The notes under the pieces were generated by a model. It saw only the letters and a list, made by a program, of their open reading frames with translations, did no database searches and was not told where the DNA came from. A program made the position numbers and the translations under genes. From Xylaria sp. FL1777 (lineage: Eukaryota; Ascomycota; Sordariomycetes; Xylariales; Xylariaceae): a DNA stretch of 64,000 nt. The stretch lies in NCBI GenBank assembly GCA_022578965.1, contig MU400584.1:152919-216918 (forward strand), in the 5' to 3' direction. Below are positions 24,601 to 36,380 of the stretch, piece after piece; the stretch's first letter is position 1; the number at the start of each line of letters is the position of its first letter.

Positions 24601-27368
24601 AAAACGGTAACAAAGCATACGCCTCAATTCGTGGTCAAGTTTTCGACATCACATCCTATGCTCCGCATCACTACCCACCCTATATTACAACCACAAAACT
24701 TACCAACTATGGTGGTATGGACATTACGTCTTTGTTCCCTGTTCAAGTCTCGGCTCTCTGTCAGGGTAAAAATGGCCAAGTTGATCCCTCCGTGACGCTG
24801 GACTACAAGTCAGCCAACGTGAGTGGCACGGCTAATATAATCAGTTCTGGAGATATAAACGCCAACTACCATGACTATCGATACTACACCACTCTATACC
24901 AGCCGGATTGGTTTTATGAGAGAATGGAAGTTCTAAAAAGTAGCTGGAAGAAGGGAACCATAGGATACTCAGCACAATATGTCAAGACCCTAGCGACAAA
25001 ACAAAACCAAATTGCTATCCTGAATGGTCGAGTTTACGACCTGACAAAGTATATGCTTGGCGGTCGCCCTATTATGGTGCCTGCAGGCGCAGAGAAGCCC
25101 ACTGATCCCGACGTTGCTAATTTTATGGATGACACGGTCTTGACCCTGTTCTCAGACAAGGCTGGCACCGATTTGACGGAGTTATGGAATCGGTCTCCCA
25201 TGGACGATGCGTTGCGTGCCCGTATGCAACTTTGCCTAGATAATCTTTTCTATGTTGGCGACGTCGACACTCGAAACTCTACAAAATGTCAATTTGCGCA
25301 ATATCTTGTCCTCGCTGTCTCGATCATTCTTGTTAGCATTATTGGCTTCAAGTTTCTTGCTGCCCTTCAGTTTGGGGGCAAAAACATGCCAGAGGATATC
25401 GACAAGTTCGTCATGTGTCAAATCCCAGCTTATACGGAAGATGAAGACTCGCTTCGCCGAGCTATTGACTCTGCTGCTCGCATGCGGTACGATGATAAAC
25501 GCAAACTTTTGGTAATAATCTGTGACGGAATGATTATTGGACAAGGCAACGATCGCCCAACACCGCGTATTGTGCTGGATATTCTTGGTGTATCGGAGAC
25601 CGTAGATCCTGAACCCCTCAGCTTCGAGTCGCTCGGTGAAGGCCTCAAGCAACACAATATGGGCAAGGTCTATTCTGGTCTATACGAAGTCCAAGGTCAT
25701 ATCGTCCCCTTTCTGGTTGTTGTCAAGGTTGGCAAGCCTTCAGAAGTCTCTCGCCCCGGTAATCGCGGGAAGCGCGATTCACAAATGGTTCTTATGCGTT
25801 TCCTCAACCGCGTCCACTACAATCTGCCGATGAGTCCTCTTGAACTAGAAATGTACCACCAAATCCGCAATGTCATTGGTGTTAACCCCACCTTCTACGA
25901 GTACATGCTTCAAATCGACGCTGATACCGTCGTCGCCCCAGATGCTGCCACTCGTATGGTTGCTGCGTTCCTCGACGACACTCGCTTGATTGCCTGCTGT
26001 GGCGAGACGGCCCTAACAAATTCTAAAGCTTCGTTCATCACAATGATCCAGGTTTACGAGTACTATATCTCTCATAACCTGTCTAAGGCTTTTGAAAGCT
26101 TGTTCGGTAGTGTCACTTGTCTGCCAGGTTGTTTCTCTATGTACCGCATTCGCGCTGCTGAATCTGGGAAGCCGTTGTTTGTTAGCCGTGAGATCATAGA
26201 CGATTATGCTACGATCCGCGTGGACACTTTACATATGAAGAACCTCTTGCATCTAGGCGAGGATCGATACCTAACGACGCTCCTCCTAAAGTACCATTCG
26301 AAGTATAAGACCAAATACATCTTCCCAGCTAAGGCATGGACCATCGCTCCGGATACCTGGCAGGTGTTCATGTCCCAGCGACGTCGTTGGATCAATTCTA
26401 CGGTACACAATCTCATGGAACTTGTTCCCATGTCACAACTTTGCGGTTTCTGCTGCTTCAGTATGCGCTTCATAGTGTTTATCGATCTCCTATCAACTGT
26501 GGTGCAGCCAGTAACCCTCGCCTACATTGTCTATCTCCTTGTTCTCGTTGGTACCTCCAGCACTATCATTCCACTCACTGCCTTCATCTTGCTTGGTGCG
26601 ATTTACGGATTGCAAGCCATCATTTTCATCCTACGTAGGCGATGGGAGATGGTTGGCTGGTTAATTCTGTATATCTTGGCCATTCCTGTCTTTTCCTTCG
26701 GTCTACCTCTCTATGCCTTTTGGAACATGGATGACTTCAACTGGGGAAATACCCGTGTGGTCGCTGGTGAGAAAGGCAAGAAGGTTGTCATTTCTGATGA
26801 GGGCAAATTTGATCCTGCCTCGATCCCTCGGAAGAGGTGGGAGGAGTACCAGGCTGAACTGTGGGATGCGCAGACTTCCAAGGAAGATACTCATTCTGAG
26901 GTCAGCGGTTTTAGCTATGCCACGAAGCCAGGCATGAATGCTGCCGCATCCGAGTACTATCATGCTCAGTCTCGCGCTGGTTCAACGGTGGGGATTGTTC
27001 CCCCATACGACATCAAGAATGCTGGCAATTTTAGCCGCATGTCATTTGCTCCGACCGACAATAGGATGAGTCAGTTTGGAGGCTCACAATTCTTCGGCAA
27101 CCATGGCGAGACGGAAATGGTGGATATGGCGTCTATGCCTAGCGACGATGCTCTCCTGGCTGAAATTCGTGAGATTTTGCGGACGGCGGATCTGATGACA
27201 GTCACCAAGAAAGGCATCAAACAGGAATTGGAAAGGAGATTTAATGTCCCGCTTGAATCTAGACGGGCGTATATAAACAGCGGTAAGCATGAGCTTGATA
27301 CAACTGGCTTGAAGACTTTACTAATTAGTTTTATAGCAACTGAGGCACTGCTCTCTGGACAGTTGTAA
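21649..27368 (+). CDS. csmA: Class V chitin synthase with myosin motor domain
   Basis: Exons 21649-21956, 22028-27282 and 27337-27368 encode 1864 aa. The motor-like domain spans about residues 1-780, with the P-loop GESGSGKT at 104-111 directly after intron 1, switch-II-like DIIDFPGF near 396 and [10 protein letters not shown] near 675. I do not see a canonical switch I NxNSSR. Two membrane segments follow, then cytochrome-b5-like [11 protein letters not shown] (near 965) and the chitin synthase 2 domain: [14 protein letters not shown] near 1230, QIDADT near 1398, [10 protein letters not shown] and QRRRW near 1550. The end is a DEK-like domain and [10 protein letters not shown]. The last intron (54 nt) is in frame and stop-free; removing it gives the conserved INSATEALL end. 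The enzyme makes hyphal-tip and septal chitin with the class VII partner. Confidence 0.97.
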
Positions 27369-28741
27369 ACGGGATCTAGACGGTCCAGTCATTTTGCTCA
27401 TTAGACTCGGAGCACGATTCCGCCCAAGCATGGACTGCCGGGTTACATATCCTTGCAATGCAATAATGGGCCGTTAGCACAGCTGGGATGCATTTGGCAG
27501 GAGGTGTTACAATTAAACAGGTGTTGGTCTTTGGTTTTTCCCCCTTTCTGTGTTGACCTATAGGCACCGAAAGCACATGCATATAATAATTGGGTAAATT
27601 TGTATAGTACCGTGTGAGGGCAATTGCAACCTCCATTATAGCGTCGTGATGCTACTTTCATCGCTGTGCGTGTCATGAAGTCGATTCTCTGCTGCCTGCT
27701 CATTTGCTTGGGGCTAGGTGCTGCTATTGTTTTTTTTCTGGCTGGAAAGAGGTCGGTGCACATCGTCATCGTATGAAACAGGAATTCTATGAAATTCAGA
27801 AGCCAAGGTGTTAGCGGTTTTGCCAAGTGCACCGATGGATGAGACTACCCAGACGAGGTACGCGTAGCTTGATACTACAGAACTTTGCATTTGTATATCA
27901 TGATATTTCTATGGTCGCCCTCAACCTACTACCTACTGTATGAACTATCGACAACAGTATGCAGCCTTTGTTGAAGAAGGCAGGGGCAACGTCTGTAGTG
28001 GGTGGTTGCGCGTTGTCTGTATTACAGTGTGTATACAGTCCACGTCTGTCAGTAGGTGGCAATTATCGTAGTTGGTACCCCTGTTTCAATCCTAAAACAC
28101 GCCTAGAAATGACTCGGTACGGTCTTGGTATTGAAGGGCTGATTTCTTTTGTCATGGCTGGTGACCAACCAGCTGCAGACACGCTTCGGAGCATCCTCCA
28201 TCCAACTCACACTGTAGTACAAGCTTAGGTAGGTAGCCAAGTATACATGGATTCTACTTACTACCTATGTTAGGTCCCGTTTACCACGTACCTAATGTAT
28301 GGATAATATATGACGGTGTATGCACACCCAATGAATAATGTCACGGGTATGTATAATCTATGTCTGACACAAACAATGCTCAGCATTAGTAGGTACTACT
28401 GTAGTAGGTAAGTATCATCATGCTTGCAGATGACTTGCCGTACACCACAATAATAGCGTACCTTGGCCCTTGTTGATATGGCTGGCTCCCTCTTTGCAGA
28501 TCACTCTTGTAGTAAAGCCACACCTCCCTCTGAGACACTCTGGTAAAGTACCTTACCCATGAAAAAAAAGACCCAACTTATATTTCCGTTCTGTGCATGC
28601 CTCCATCGTCATACCTTTACACCTTCGTCGACTACAACAACGCCTGTCTGCTGTTTATACCAATTCTCTCTTCTTACATATTCGGAATTACTTGTGCCTT
28701 ATAAGAGCCCCCTACACTCGCTATTCGTCGTCAGGTCGAAG
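27369..28741. other. Intergenic region, class V chitin synthase / Ca2+/H+ exchanger
   Basis: This 1.4-kb tandem spacer includes GTAGGTAG-type words at about 27920, 28226-28236 and 28388-28412, and a CT-rich leader at 28590-28735 before the exchanger. An in-frame ATG at 28559 upstream of the exchanger start is judged to be leader sequence. No gene is supported. Confidence 0.5.
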
Positions 28742-30434
28742 ATGGCCGGAGTGGAAACCGGCGGCGATGTTGCCCAGGAGAAGCACTCGCCGGTGGCCCT
28801 CCAAGGTGTGTCCCCCCAAGGTTCGCGCGATGCTGCCCTACCACACTCTCGCCAGGATGTCGCCGAGATCGATGCAAGCGGTGATCATCGGCTGCCCAGC
28901 CGTCTATTTCGTGTCAAGTCATCGGGGGAGAGCGGCCGGAGCGGCCTGCATCCCATACAGTTCTTGAAGATAATATGGACATCGTCGAGTCGCGTAGCGC
29001 GGGCCGTCAACATCCTATGGCCTTTCGTACCCGCTGCCCTCGCCGTCTATTATACGCAAACCGGTCCTTCTACCCTCCGATTCAGTCTCGCCTACATCGC
29101 AATGGTGCCCTGTGCCAATCTGATTGGTTTTGCCGGTGCCGAACTCGCTGCGAAGATGCCCCATATGCTCGGTGTGTTGACCGAGACAACGTGCGTATAT
29201 GATGGCCCGGCTCTCGCCCTAACCGACCGGCAAGGACGCTGATAGTGTGATAGGATTGGTTCCATCGTCGAGATTGTCCTCTTTCTTGTGCTGCTGTTCA
29301 GCACAGCAGATGACACCAAGTATTACATTATCCGAGCTGCTATCCTAGGCTCTATACTAGCTACTATGCTCTTATGCCTGGGATTGTGCTTCTTTGCGGC
29401 TGGCCTACGGCGTGAGACGGCGACGTTTGACTCTGCGCTTAGTGAAGTCGGGACTGGATTGCTTCTCATGGCGTGCGAGCTCCTCCCTCCCCCTTCTACT
29501 TTTGTCCTGGTAAACTAACGGTGACCAGTGGGCTCGGCCTCGCAATTCCCACTATCTTTCAGCACAGCATCTCCCTTAATATCGACGATTACGGTATCAC
29601 ATTGCAAGATCTCGACAACAGAACAACACAGATATCACGTGTCGTCTCTGTGCTCTTGCTAATTGCCTACATCGTCTTTGTCTGGTTCCAAATGCGCACC
29701 CACCACGGTATTTATGACGCGATCTTCGAGCATGATGAGCACCGGGATCTTGACAAGCACAAGGATAAAGCTAGGGACAAACTTACACTAACTGAATGCA
29801 TCATTTCACTCATTGTCTCCGTTGCTCTCGTGACCCTCATCGCGCTCGCGCTTGTTCACGAGATCGAACCGGTGGTAGAGGAAAGCAGGATCTCGGATCC
29901 GTTCATGGGTTTGATCCTCGTTCCGCTGGTCGAGAAAGCCGCCGAGCACCTAACGGCTCTCGACGAGGCCTGGGACAACCAAATCAACTTCGCCCTCTCG
30001 CACTGCATCGGCTCTACCATTCAGACCGCCATGTTGAACGCGCCGCTTGTCGTCATCGTCGCCTGGGGCCGCAACCTCCCTCTCGCTCTCAGCTTTGAGA
30101 TATTCGAAATCGCCATTCTTATCCTTGCAATTAGTGCGTATTAAAACCTCCTATACCCGATCCCTTAGTCTACTTTTCTTGAATAGCCTTGCAGGTTCTA
30201 TAAAACTGAAGTTGTAGATCTCGACTAACACATTCTACGCACGCAGTCACTGTGGGCAATTATCTTCGCGACCAGAAATCCGACTACCTCGAGGGCTTTC
30301 TTTGCATTATTACGTATATCGCTATTGCCGTAGCCGCCTTCTACTTCCCCACAGCCCTGAAGCTCCAAAGCCACGGCGAGGAAGCTCAGGGCACTGAAGC
30401 TGGCGGACATGCCGAGCGTAGTCTCTTCTTATGA
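28742..30434 (+). CDS. Vacuolar-type Ca2+/H+ exchanger (CAX/VCX1 family)
   Basis: Exons 28742-29190, 29254-29472, 29529-30133 and 30247-30434 encode 486 aa. After a hydrophilic N-terminus of ~75 residues the protein is mostly membrane helices. The first alpha-repeat is only partly typical (IGFAGAELAAKM, TETTIGSIVEIVL); the second has GLILVPLVEKAAEHLTALDEAWDNQINFALSHCIGSTIQTAMLNAPLVV, close to the CAX c-2 repeat (quoted part by part: PLVEKAAEH, FALSHCIGSTIQ). An acidic/His-rich loop (EHDEHRDLDKHKDKARD) separates the halves. Such proteins load Ca2+ into the vacuole using the proton gradient. The start has a good context (AAGATGG). An upstream in-frame ATG at 28559 would add 61 residues and is not preferred. 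Confidence 0.9.
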
Positions 30435-31250
30435 TTTGCCCGCTTAACATTTCGATTTGAAGACTGAATTGTCCGCGCTTCCCAATAGGAGTCGATAGGA
30501 GCGCGCGATTTCTCTCACGTTATTCCCCAGTATATGCATTTGCAGGGAAAATTGGCATAGGCCCACGGACCCATAACTATACAAAAAGTCAACACGCTCT
30601 CGCGGCGGTGGTTCGAAAGTATGGGCTGACTATAACGACTGAAATGAACAACACAGGCAAGCATCAATCATATCTCTGGAGTTTCATGTAGCATTAAGCC
30701 CATTTGGATGGCGTCAATCCTTCGCTCTCGTGGCCTGTAGTCCCTTTTATTTAGTCATTTTTTGGATTTCATCGGGCCTTTTTAGTCTGCATAAGGGAGA
30801 GGCGAAGGTGCCATGAGCTGGAATAATTGGAAACAGCCAGTTTGAAACGGATTGCATTACATGTCTATGTCTCTGGGATGTCCGTGGCAAATAGCCTCCG
30901 TGTGCTTCAACGTCTTCTAGCTGGCAAGTGTGCATCATTTATGTATATGAACAATTATAAATAGTGCCAGTATCAAGCAGGCTTTCTTTGATGATATCGT
31001 TTTTGTACTGCACCTGGTTATGAATCAGCCTAAGTACAGCTAGGAACTCTGATGATCAATTCTCCGTAAATTAACTTGTACCTCTTATAGGCGGTTTCAA
31101 TGCCTCTATTATCAGATGCATGCGTGTTGTCACTCAGTTTCATCTTCTCAACCTAAATCCCCAATCCGTGTCACGTGATCCGAGTTATGTATTGATATAA
31201 TACAAAGCTGCTAACTGCCAACTCCCAAATGTAACTAACAGCTAAGCTAT
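30435..31250. other. Convergent intergenic region, exchanger / kinase-like gene
   Basis: About 0.8 kb with no supported gene. It marks the passage from the conserved block to the sparser accessory region. Confidence 0.45.
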
Positions 31251-32051
31251 TTAGTCTTCGAATGTTGGCTTATCCATCCATGTGCGAATCTTGGCGAGAG
31301 CTGAAGTGTCGTGTCGCGTTTCTGAGGTCGTATAGTCCTTCATCTCGCAATCGATCCAACCTTTCGTGCCTCGACTCGTTGACAACTTGTCCCCAATTCT
31401 ACGAGCCGAGCCGAAGTCGATTAGAACAGGCGTTCCGTCCCCTGCCACGAGGACGTTTGTTGGGTTAAGGTCGTTATGGGCCCAGCCAAGTGAGTGTATG
31501 TGATGGATTGCCGACTCCAGCGATTCTATGAAGAGCTCTTTGTCTTGGAGAGCGTGGCCGCTCTTTAGGTAGCTGTTTAAGGTATGGGGATGTCGGTCGA
31601 GCACGAGTCCGGTGATATAGCCCCGTCGCACATGACAGCCATGGTATCCGACGATATTCGGGTGAGGGTGGGTCTTGAGCACTTCCATTGCTTCTGCCTC
31701 TTCTACCAATGCCTTGGGGAGCAGATGTACAACTTTGTGCTTTAGAAAGACGTCGTATAACGCTAGCCTGGGCCGCTTGACGAAAACGTTGGGTGGAAGT
31801 TTTTCAGGGGCCTTGGTGAGAGTGATATTATGCTGGGGCCATCGGGGAAAGATTTCCTCGTCGGGAATTTGCGCCAGCGAGTTGGTGGCCTCCTCGAATG
31901 AGATGTTCGCCTTTGGCTTGTTTAATTGACCGTAGTATATCGTGTCGTCCTCCACTGTCGCGAACATGGTATATTGGAAGTCCCCGGTGTCCTCGTCGAC
32001 TTCTTCAGACACCCAAAGCAATTCTTCCCAACTGGTGATCCGTGGCGCCAT
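31251..32051 (-). CDS. Small fungal protein-kinase-like protein
   Basis: A single exon codes 266 aa from a true ATG at 32051. About 85 N-terminal residues show no family. Then come FVKRP (possible ATP-site Lys), a helix with EEAEAMEVLKTHPHPNIV, the catalytic-loop variant HNDLNPTNVLV (HND where kinases usually have HRD) and IDFGSAR (DFG). A shortened C-lobe ends GTKGW...DTSALAKIRTWM. There is no clear glycine-rich loop and the alphaF-alphaI region is very short. Compact kinases of this shape are common in fungal accessory genomes; catalytic Asp and DFG Asp are both present, so activity is possible. Substrate unknown. Confidence 0.8.
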   Translation of the reverse strand: MAPRITSWEELLWVSEEVDEDTGDFQYTMFATVEDDTIYYGQLNKPKANISFEEATNSLAQIPDEEIFPRWPQHNITLTKAPEKLPPNVFVKRPRLALYDVFLKHKVVHLLPKALVEEAEAMEVLKTHPHPNIVGYHGCHVRRGYITGLVLDRHPHTLNSYLKSGHALQDKELFIESLESAIHHIHSLGWAHNDLNPTNVLVAGDGTPVLIDFGSARRIGDKLSTSRGTKGWIDCEMKDYTTSETRHDTSALAKIRTWMDKPTFED

Positions 32052-32855
32052 GATAGAGGGGCTTTAGGCAAGTGGTAGAACAAGGGAATGATGGGATATT
32101 TTGGATATTTTGGGATACTGCACGCTCAACAGCAGGCGATCATCTATCAACGAACGCGCGATTGCTTCTCATTAGGTATGTTACTGATTGGTTTGTAGTT
32201 TCATTCCTAGCTGCTGCAGCAGTAATTATAGGGAGCTCAATTCAGAAGGCTAGTGAATTTCGGAAGGATAGTGAACCACTATAAGAGCGCTATAATCAAC
32301 CACTAAATGGGCTATAAGCAAGTTACTAGATGTACTGTATTTACTTTAATTAATTGCGTTTCTGTTAATCGTTTTACTTCTTAAAGCTTAATTAAAGTTA
32401 ATACTTAGATACGTAAGCTATAGCTTATTTTCTTGTATTTAGAGTACGGATGAGTTTACCATAGTTTCATTGCTCGAGTGAGTTGTAGCTAGACTGTCTA
32501 AGTATGATCAAAGTTTTGTAATTGAATATAGGGGTAGTACACAGCTACAATGGTCGTCTATACAAGTCCAGCCTTGAACAACAAGTCAGAGGACTTGGTA
32601 ATTTTGAAAGGAGCATGAGAATATAAGTCCCGTTCTATACGATTATAAAATCTAGAAAGAAGTATTCTGAAAACACAACATTCACACTATGTATTCATTC
32701 TTAGGTTCCTTGGTATTAGCTTGCTAGCTGCTCATACACTAAGAAATAATTAATGAACTAAATCCTAGACGTAGCATAGTAGGTATAAAATACAGGGTAT
32801 TAGACATGTGAATTGACGGTCAGCCACCAATGTGCTATTTGGCCGAAGGCCGTAC
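32052..32855. other. Intergenic region, kinase-like / dynamin-like genes
   Basis: Both flanking genes are on the minus strand. The stretch from about 32280 to 32800 is AT-rich (many TTAATTAA, CTATAA words), like a mildly decayed repeat. No gene is supported. Confidence 0.45.
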
Positions 32856-35113
32856 TTAAGCAGACGCACCTAGTCTCTGCAGAGGACGAGATAACCGACA
32901 TTTCGTCAAGCCCTCCCTTAGGATATCGATCTCGTGTTGAAGGACCTGCCTCTTCTCCCGGATATCTTCAGACTCAGATGCTAGCTCTATTAGGCGATCT
33001 TTACTCATCTGACCGACTATTGACGGTGTTAAGATGGTGTGGAGATCAGAAATGAGACAGTTTTCGGCTACCAGATTCACCACGTTGTGAGCGAATATTT
33101 TTAGAGATATCTAGTAGTATACGTTAGTATTGGGCTAGAGAGGTGAGAAGGGGGGGGGGAGTTCGCTGCTCATACCTGGAAGTGCGTCTCCATCATGTCA
33201 ACGATTTTCTCGATACCAAATTCACTGACCCGCGTATTCTCAACATTTCCAAAGGTCTCCTCTACCTGTTCGCGAGTAAGACCTCTACCTCCCCTATCAG
33301 TAAATACCGCCGGGAAGTTTTCCTCGAGTAAGTTTGCAACGCGCTCTGCCTCTCGTGCTATCGTCCCTGGTAAGAGTGTCCTGTGGAAATCCTCGTCAAT
33401 CGGAGGATAGTAGGCTTTTGCATGTGGCCGAAAGATCTCTTCCAATTTATCTCTCATCACATCGTGCTTGTTCTCGAAGAACGAGTCTACGTAGCTAATC
33501 GATATAGCGTTGGTAGTCTGGTCGTCGGCTCCGATGATGTGAATGAATAAGTCTTCTACGAAACGTCTGGCGTAGCTCAGCAGCTGCTCCAGGTAAAAGT
33601 CGGCAATGCCACTCCATGGTCGGACTTGCGTCCTAAGGAGCTGGAAGCCTAAGTTGCTGTTAGGTAGGCCAGGATACTCTGTTCCTTGGTTGGCTGCCGC
33701 CAACTTTTCGAGTTCTTGGTGGAGCTCTCCCTGGAAGACAGATCTGGGCTCGGGAAATTGATCAAAAAGATTCAGATATGATTGCAGATGTTCTGGAACG
33801 TCTTTATCCCTTATATAGGTAATGGTGTCATTCTGAAACTGAAGTCTATCATCGTCCCAGATGATCTTTCGATCTGCTCCCTTCGTGACTAGCGTCACGT
33901 AGAAAGCACTGTTAAGCTTCCTAATCCGAGCCCGTAACTTATAGGTCTCGTCGTTATTGTAGAGGTCACCAAAGAACTCGTTACTGTATCGTCCTTCCAC
34001 GCCATCACGCGCCAGCCTTTGAAACTTGTCTGCGATATCGAGAAGATATGCCCGTAGGTCCTTAGTCTCTTCTCGGGGCCTACCAAGTTTCTCCAGAGCG
34101 TGATGACGAGCAGATAGTTTGGTCTCAATCTCTTGCACCAAGCTAGGAAGGGTCTTCTGGATGTGCTCGAGAAGCATCCTACTAAGCTTTCTCTGCAAGG
34201 ACGCGATACCGCGGTTACCGGAGGAGATGCTGGCCCATGCGCCTGTTTTGAAGAAATCCTCTTCTTCGGCATTTCGCACCGCCGAACTTATTCGCTCCCT
34301 ACCCTCAGGTCGATTACGTAGGACGTGCCAGCCCAACTTCAATTTGTGCACACTCTCTTGGTTTTTGGCGAGCTGTAAACATTTCTTTTCGTCTTGTGAC
34401 CCCTGGACCGTGAGGTCAGGCTTGGTGATCACACCGAGAGTGCGCTCCCTGCTTGGATCGTGCTCCATCGCCGCGTCAACGACCTTCTGGTTGGCAAGGT
34501 TGTTGTTCGCAGCTACGACGGCCAAAATGATGCTTTTCGGTTGCATCATGTAGTGGTTAGCAATCCGTCTTACAGTTTTCTTGTCTTCTCGCGTTTGCTC
34601 CTCTGTAGCTGAATGAAAGAAGCCTGGCAAGTCGACAAGTGTAAGGGAAACAACATTTGGCCCAGTGAGTTCTATGCGCAGCACATCTCGCGAGAATCCT
34701 TTGGTGCTACCCAGACGGATTCCCATTTTACTTGTTGCCTCACTTATAATTTCGGATAGAGTATCCTTATCGAAGATGATTCGATGGAACTGTAGAGCGG
34801 AGCCGGAGTCGGCAGGAATGATTCTGACATCAATCTTGGTCTCTGGGGCACGTCGAATCACCAGCTCCGTGGCAAAGCGGGTGCAGACGTCACCCTTGGT
34901 GGGAAAGGACAGGCCGGAAATAGCTTCCAAGACGGAACTCTTGCCGGAGGATTGGTCGCCGACCACGATAATTTGAGGTAAGTTCACGATCTCACCAACT
35001 TGGAGCTCCCGTAGACTGTCGATGGTGTCAAGTAAGGCCTCTGACGCGGAGCTATTGAGTTCGCTCAGTGTCAATGCATCGAGAGAGATGGAGTGTTCTC
35101 CCGCGTCTCCCAT
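32856..35113 (-). CDS. Dynamin-superfamily (Mx-like) large GTPase
   Basis: Exons (minus) 33176-35113 and 32856-33110 encode 730 aa. The ATG at 35113 (MGDAGEHS) is the first true ATG of the frame. GTPase motifs: P-loop GDQSSGKSS at 52-60, a following Thr in the PTKGDVCTRF switch I, DLPG at 161-164 and TKPD at 230-233. A stalk/middle domain follows, and the second exon supplies the GTPase effector domain (FAHNVVNLVAENCLISDL) and a coiled coil. No PH or Pro-rich domain is seen, so it is Mx-like rather than a classical endocytic dynamin. Fungi carry many such paralogues, often near NLR-like or HET genes; the role is unknown. Splicing is needed to complete the GED. Confidence 0.92.
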
Positions 35114-36380
35114 TATGGATAATGTAATTGCAAGGTCTCGTGGTAACAAAGAGAAGATAGTACAAAAAGACAGGAGCCTAAGTTCAAAGTTCACTGAGCG
35201 GCTAGACTTCCTAGGGAAGGATGGAGATAGTTGAGTGATACATGAGTTTAATTCGCCTCGTGTCTAAGAGTGCCCTACATATTTCTTATAATACACGACA
35301 ATAAAACCACGAATGCCTCCAAATTCTGCCTATCCAGACACAGGAGAGCTTTCATCCACCCTTGTCTTCATTCTGTCCCGTGGGTTTGGATAATGGGTCA
35401 GATGTGATATGCAGCAAGGGCTCTACGCCCCACCAACAGTAAAGAAAAGGCCTATTACCGATTGCCCCTTTCGGGGCTCAGTTCGTGTGTCTCGCCAACA
35501 CCCCTAAGAACGGCAGTGAATTCCTCTTTTAAGCTCACCTGTTCTTTGGGTAGGCATAACTGATCCTGGATATTGCAGATTAGAGGCAGCCCATGTGTGG
35601 TATCACAGCGGCTACGATAGGTCAGAGCATAGGCGAACACCTGTATCACAGATCTAGGAAAGCGGCAGGTAAAACGAGGAGTGCTTATGCTTGTTACAGG
35701 AGTGGCCGGGCCATGGCCGGCTCGTATTGTCAAAGATAGACAGTTAGTCGGAGGCCGTTCGCATGTCATTCACTTGTCCTAGTTCACGACCTACATCAAT
35801 AGATATTCATTACCGTAGAGCTATATATAGACCTGACATTAAAAAAATCAACGAATCAAAAAGGAATTGTCCTCCAGTTTGTGCCCCTGAAACATGGGCC
35901 TTCAGGACCTTAGCCTGTCACGTCAGTGATCGATAGATTCTCTTCGCGAGGCTGGGGAAGCACCCCGTCCATACAGGAAAAATCTTAAACTTCATGATAT
36001 GGGGACGCATATTGATGGTGCTATGTCTTTTCTTCATAATGTATATGCTAGCTCGGCTATCAATGACAAGTAAATAGAGGCATATGAAGTCAAGTGTGAT
36101 AGTGTGAGCGATCACTTTCGCCTGTTCTTAGAGTTGGAATAGCATTAGTACTCTAGAATACATGATACACAAGTGGACTACTACTTAAAAGGCTTAATTA
36201 CATTGTGTGTCATGTTTCTTCCCTTGCGCCATATTAAATAGTGGCAAAGCGTGTCATTACAGGAGTCTGCAAGCTGAGGGCTTCAATCTTTACACCTATC
36301 ACTGTGTTTTTTGTCAGAAAATGCAGACCCCGGGTAAGAGGTTGGTAAAGTAGGTGGGAAACCTCAAGACTTACCTGAAC
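35114..36380. other. Intergenic region, dynamin-like / coiled-coil genes
   Basis: About 1.3 kb. A minus frame at 35455-35769 (104 codons) shows no family feature and is not called. Otherwise I see nothing but the dynamin-like promoter and the 3' end of the next gene. Confidence 0.4.

Noticed and set aside
28559..28741. 61-residue N-terminal extension of the Ca2+/H+ exchanger
   Set aside because: Cys/Ser/Thr-rich translation of a CT-rich leader; the ATG at 28742 has the better context and a typical hydrophilic start.
35455..35769. Minus-strand ORF of 104 codons
   Set aside because: No family feature, no splice partner; probably chance.
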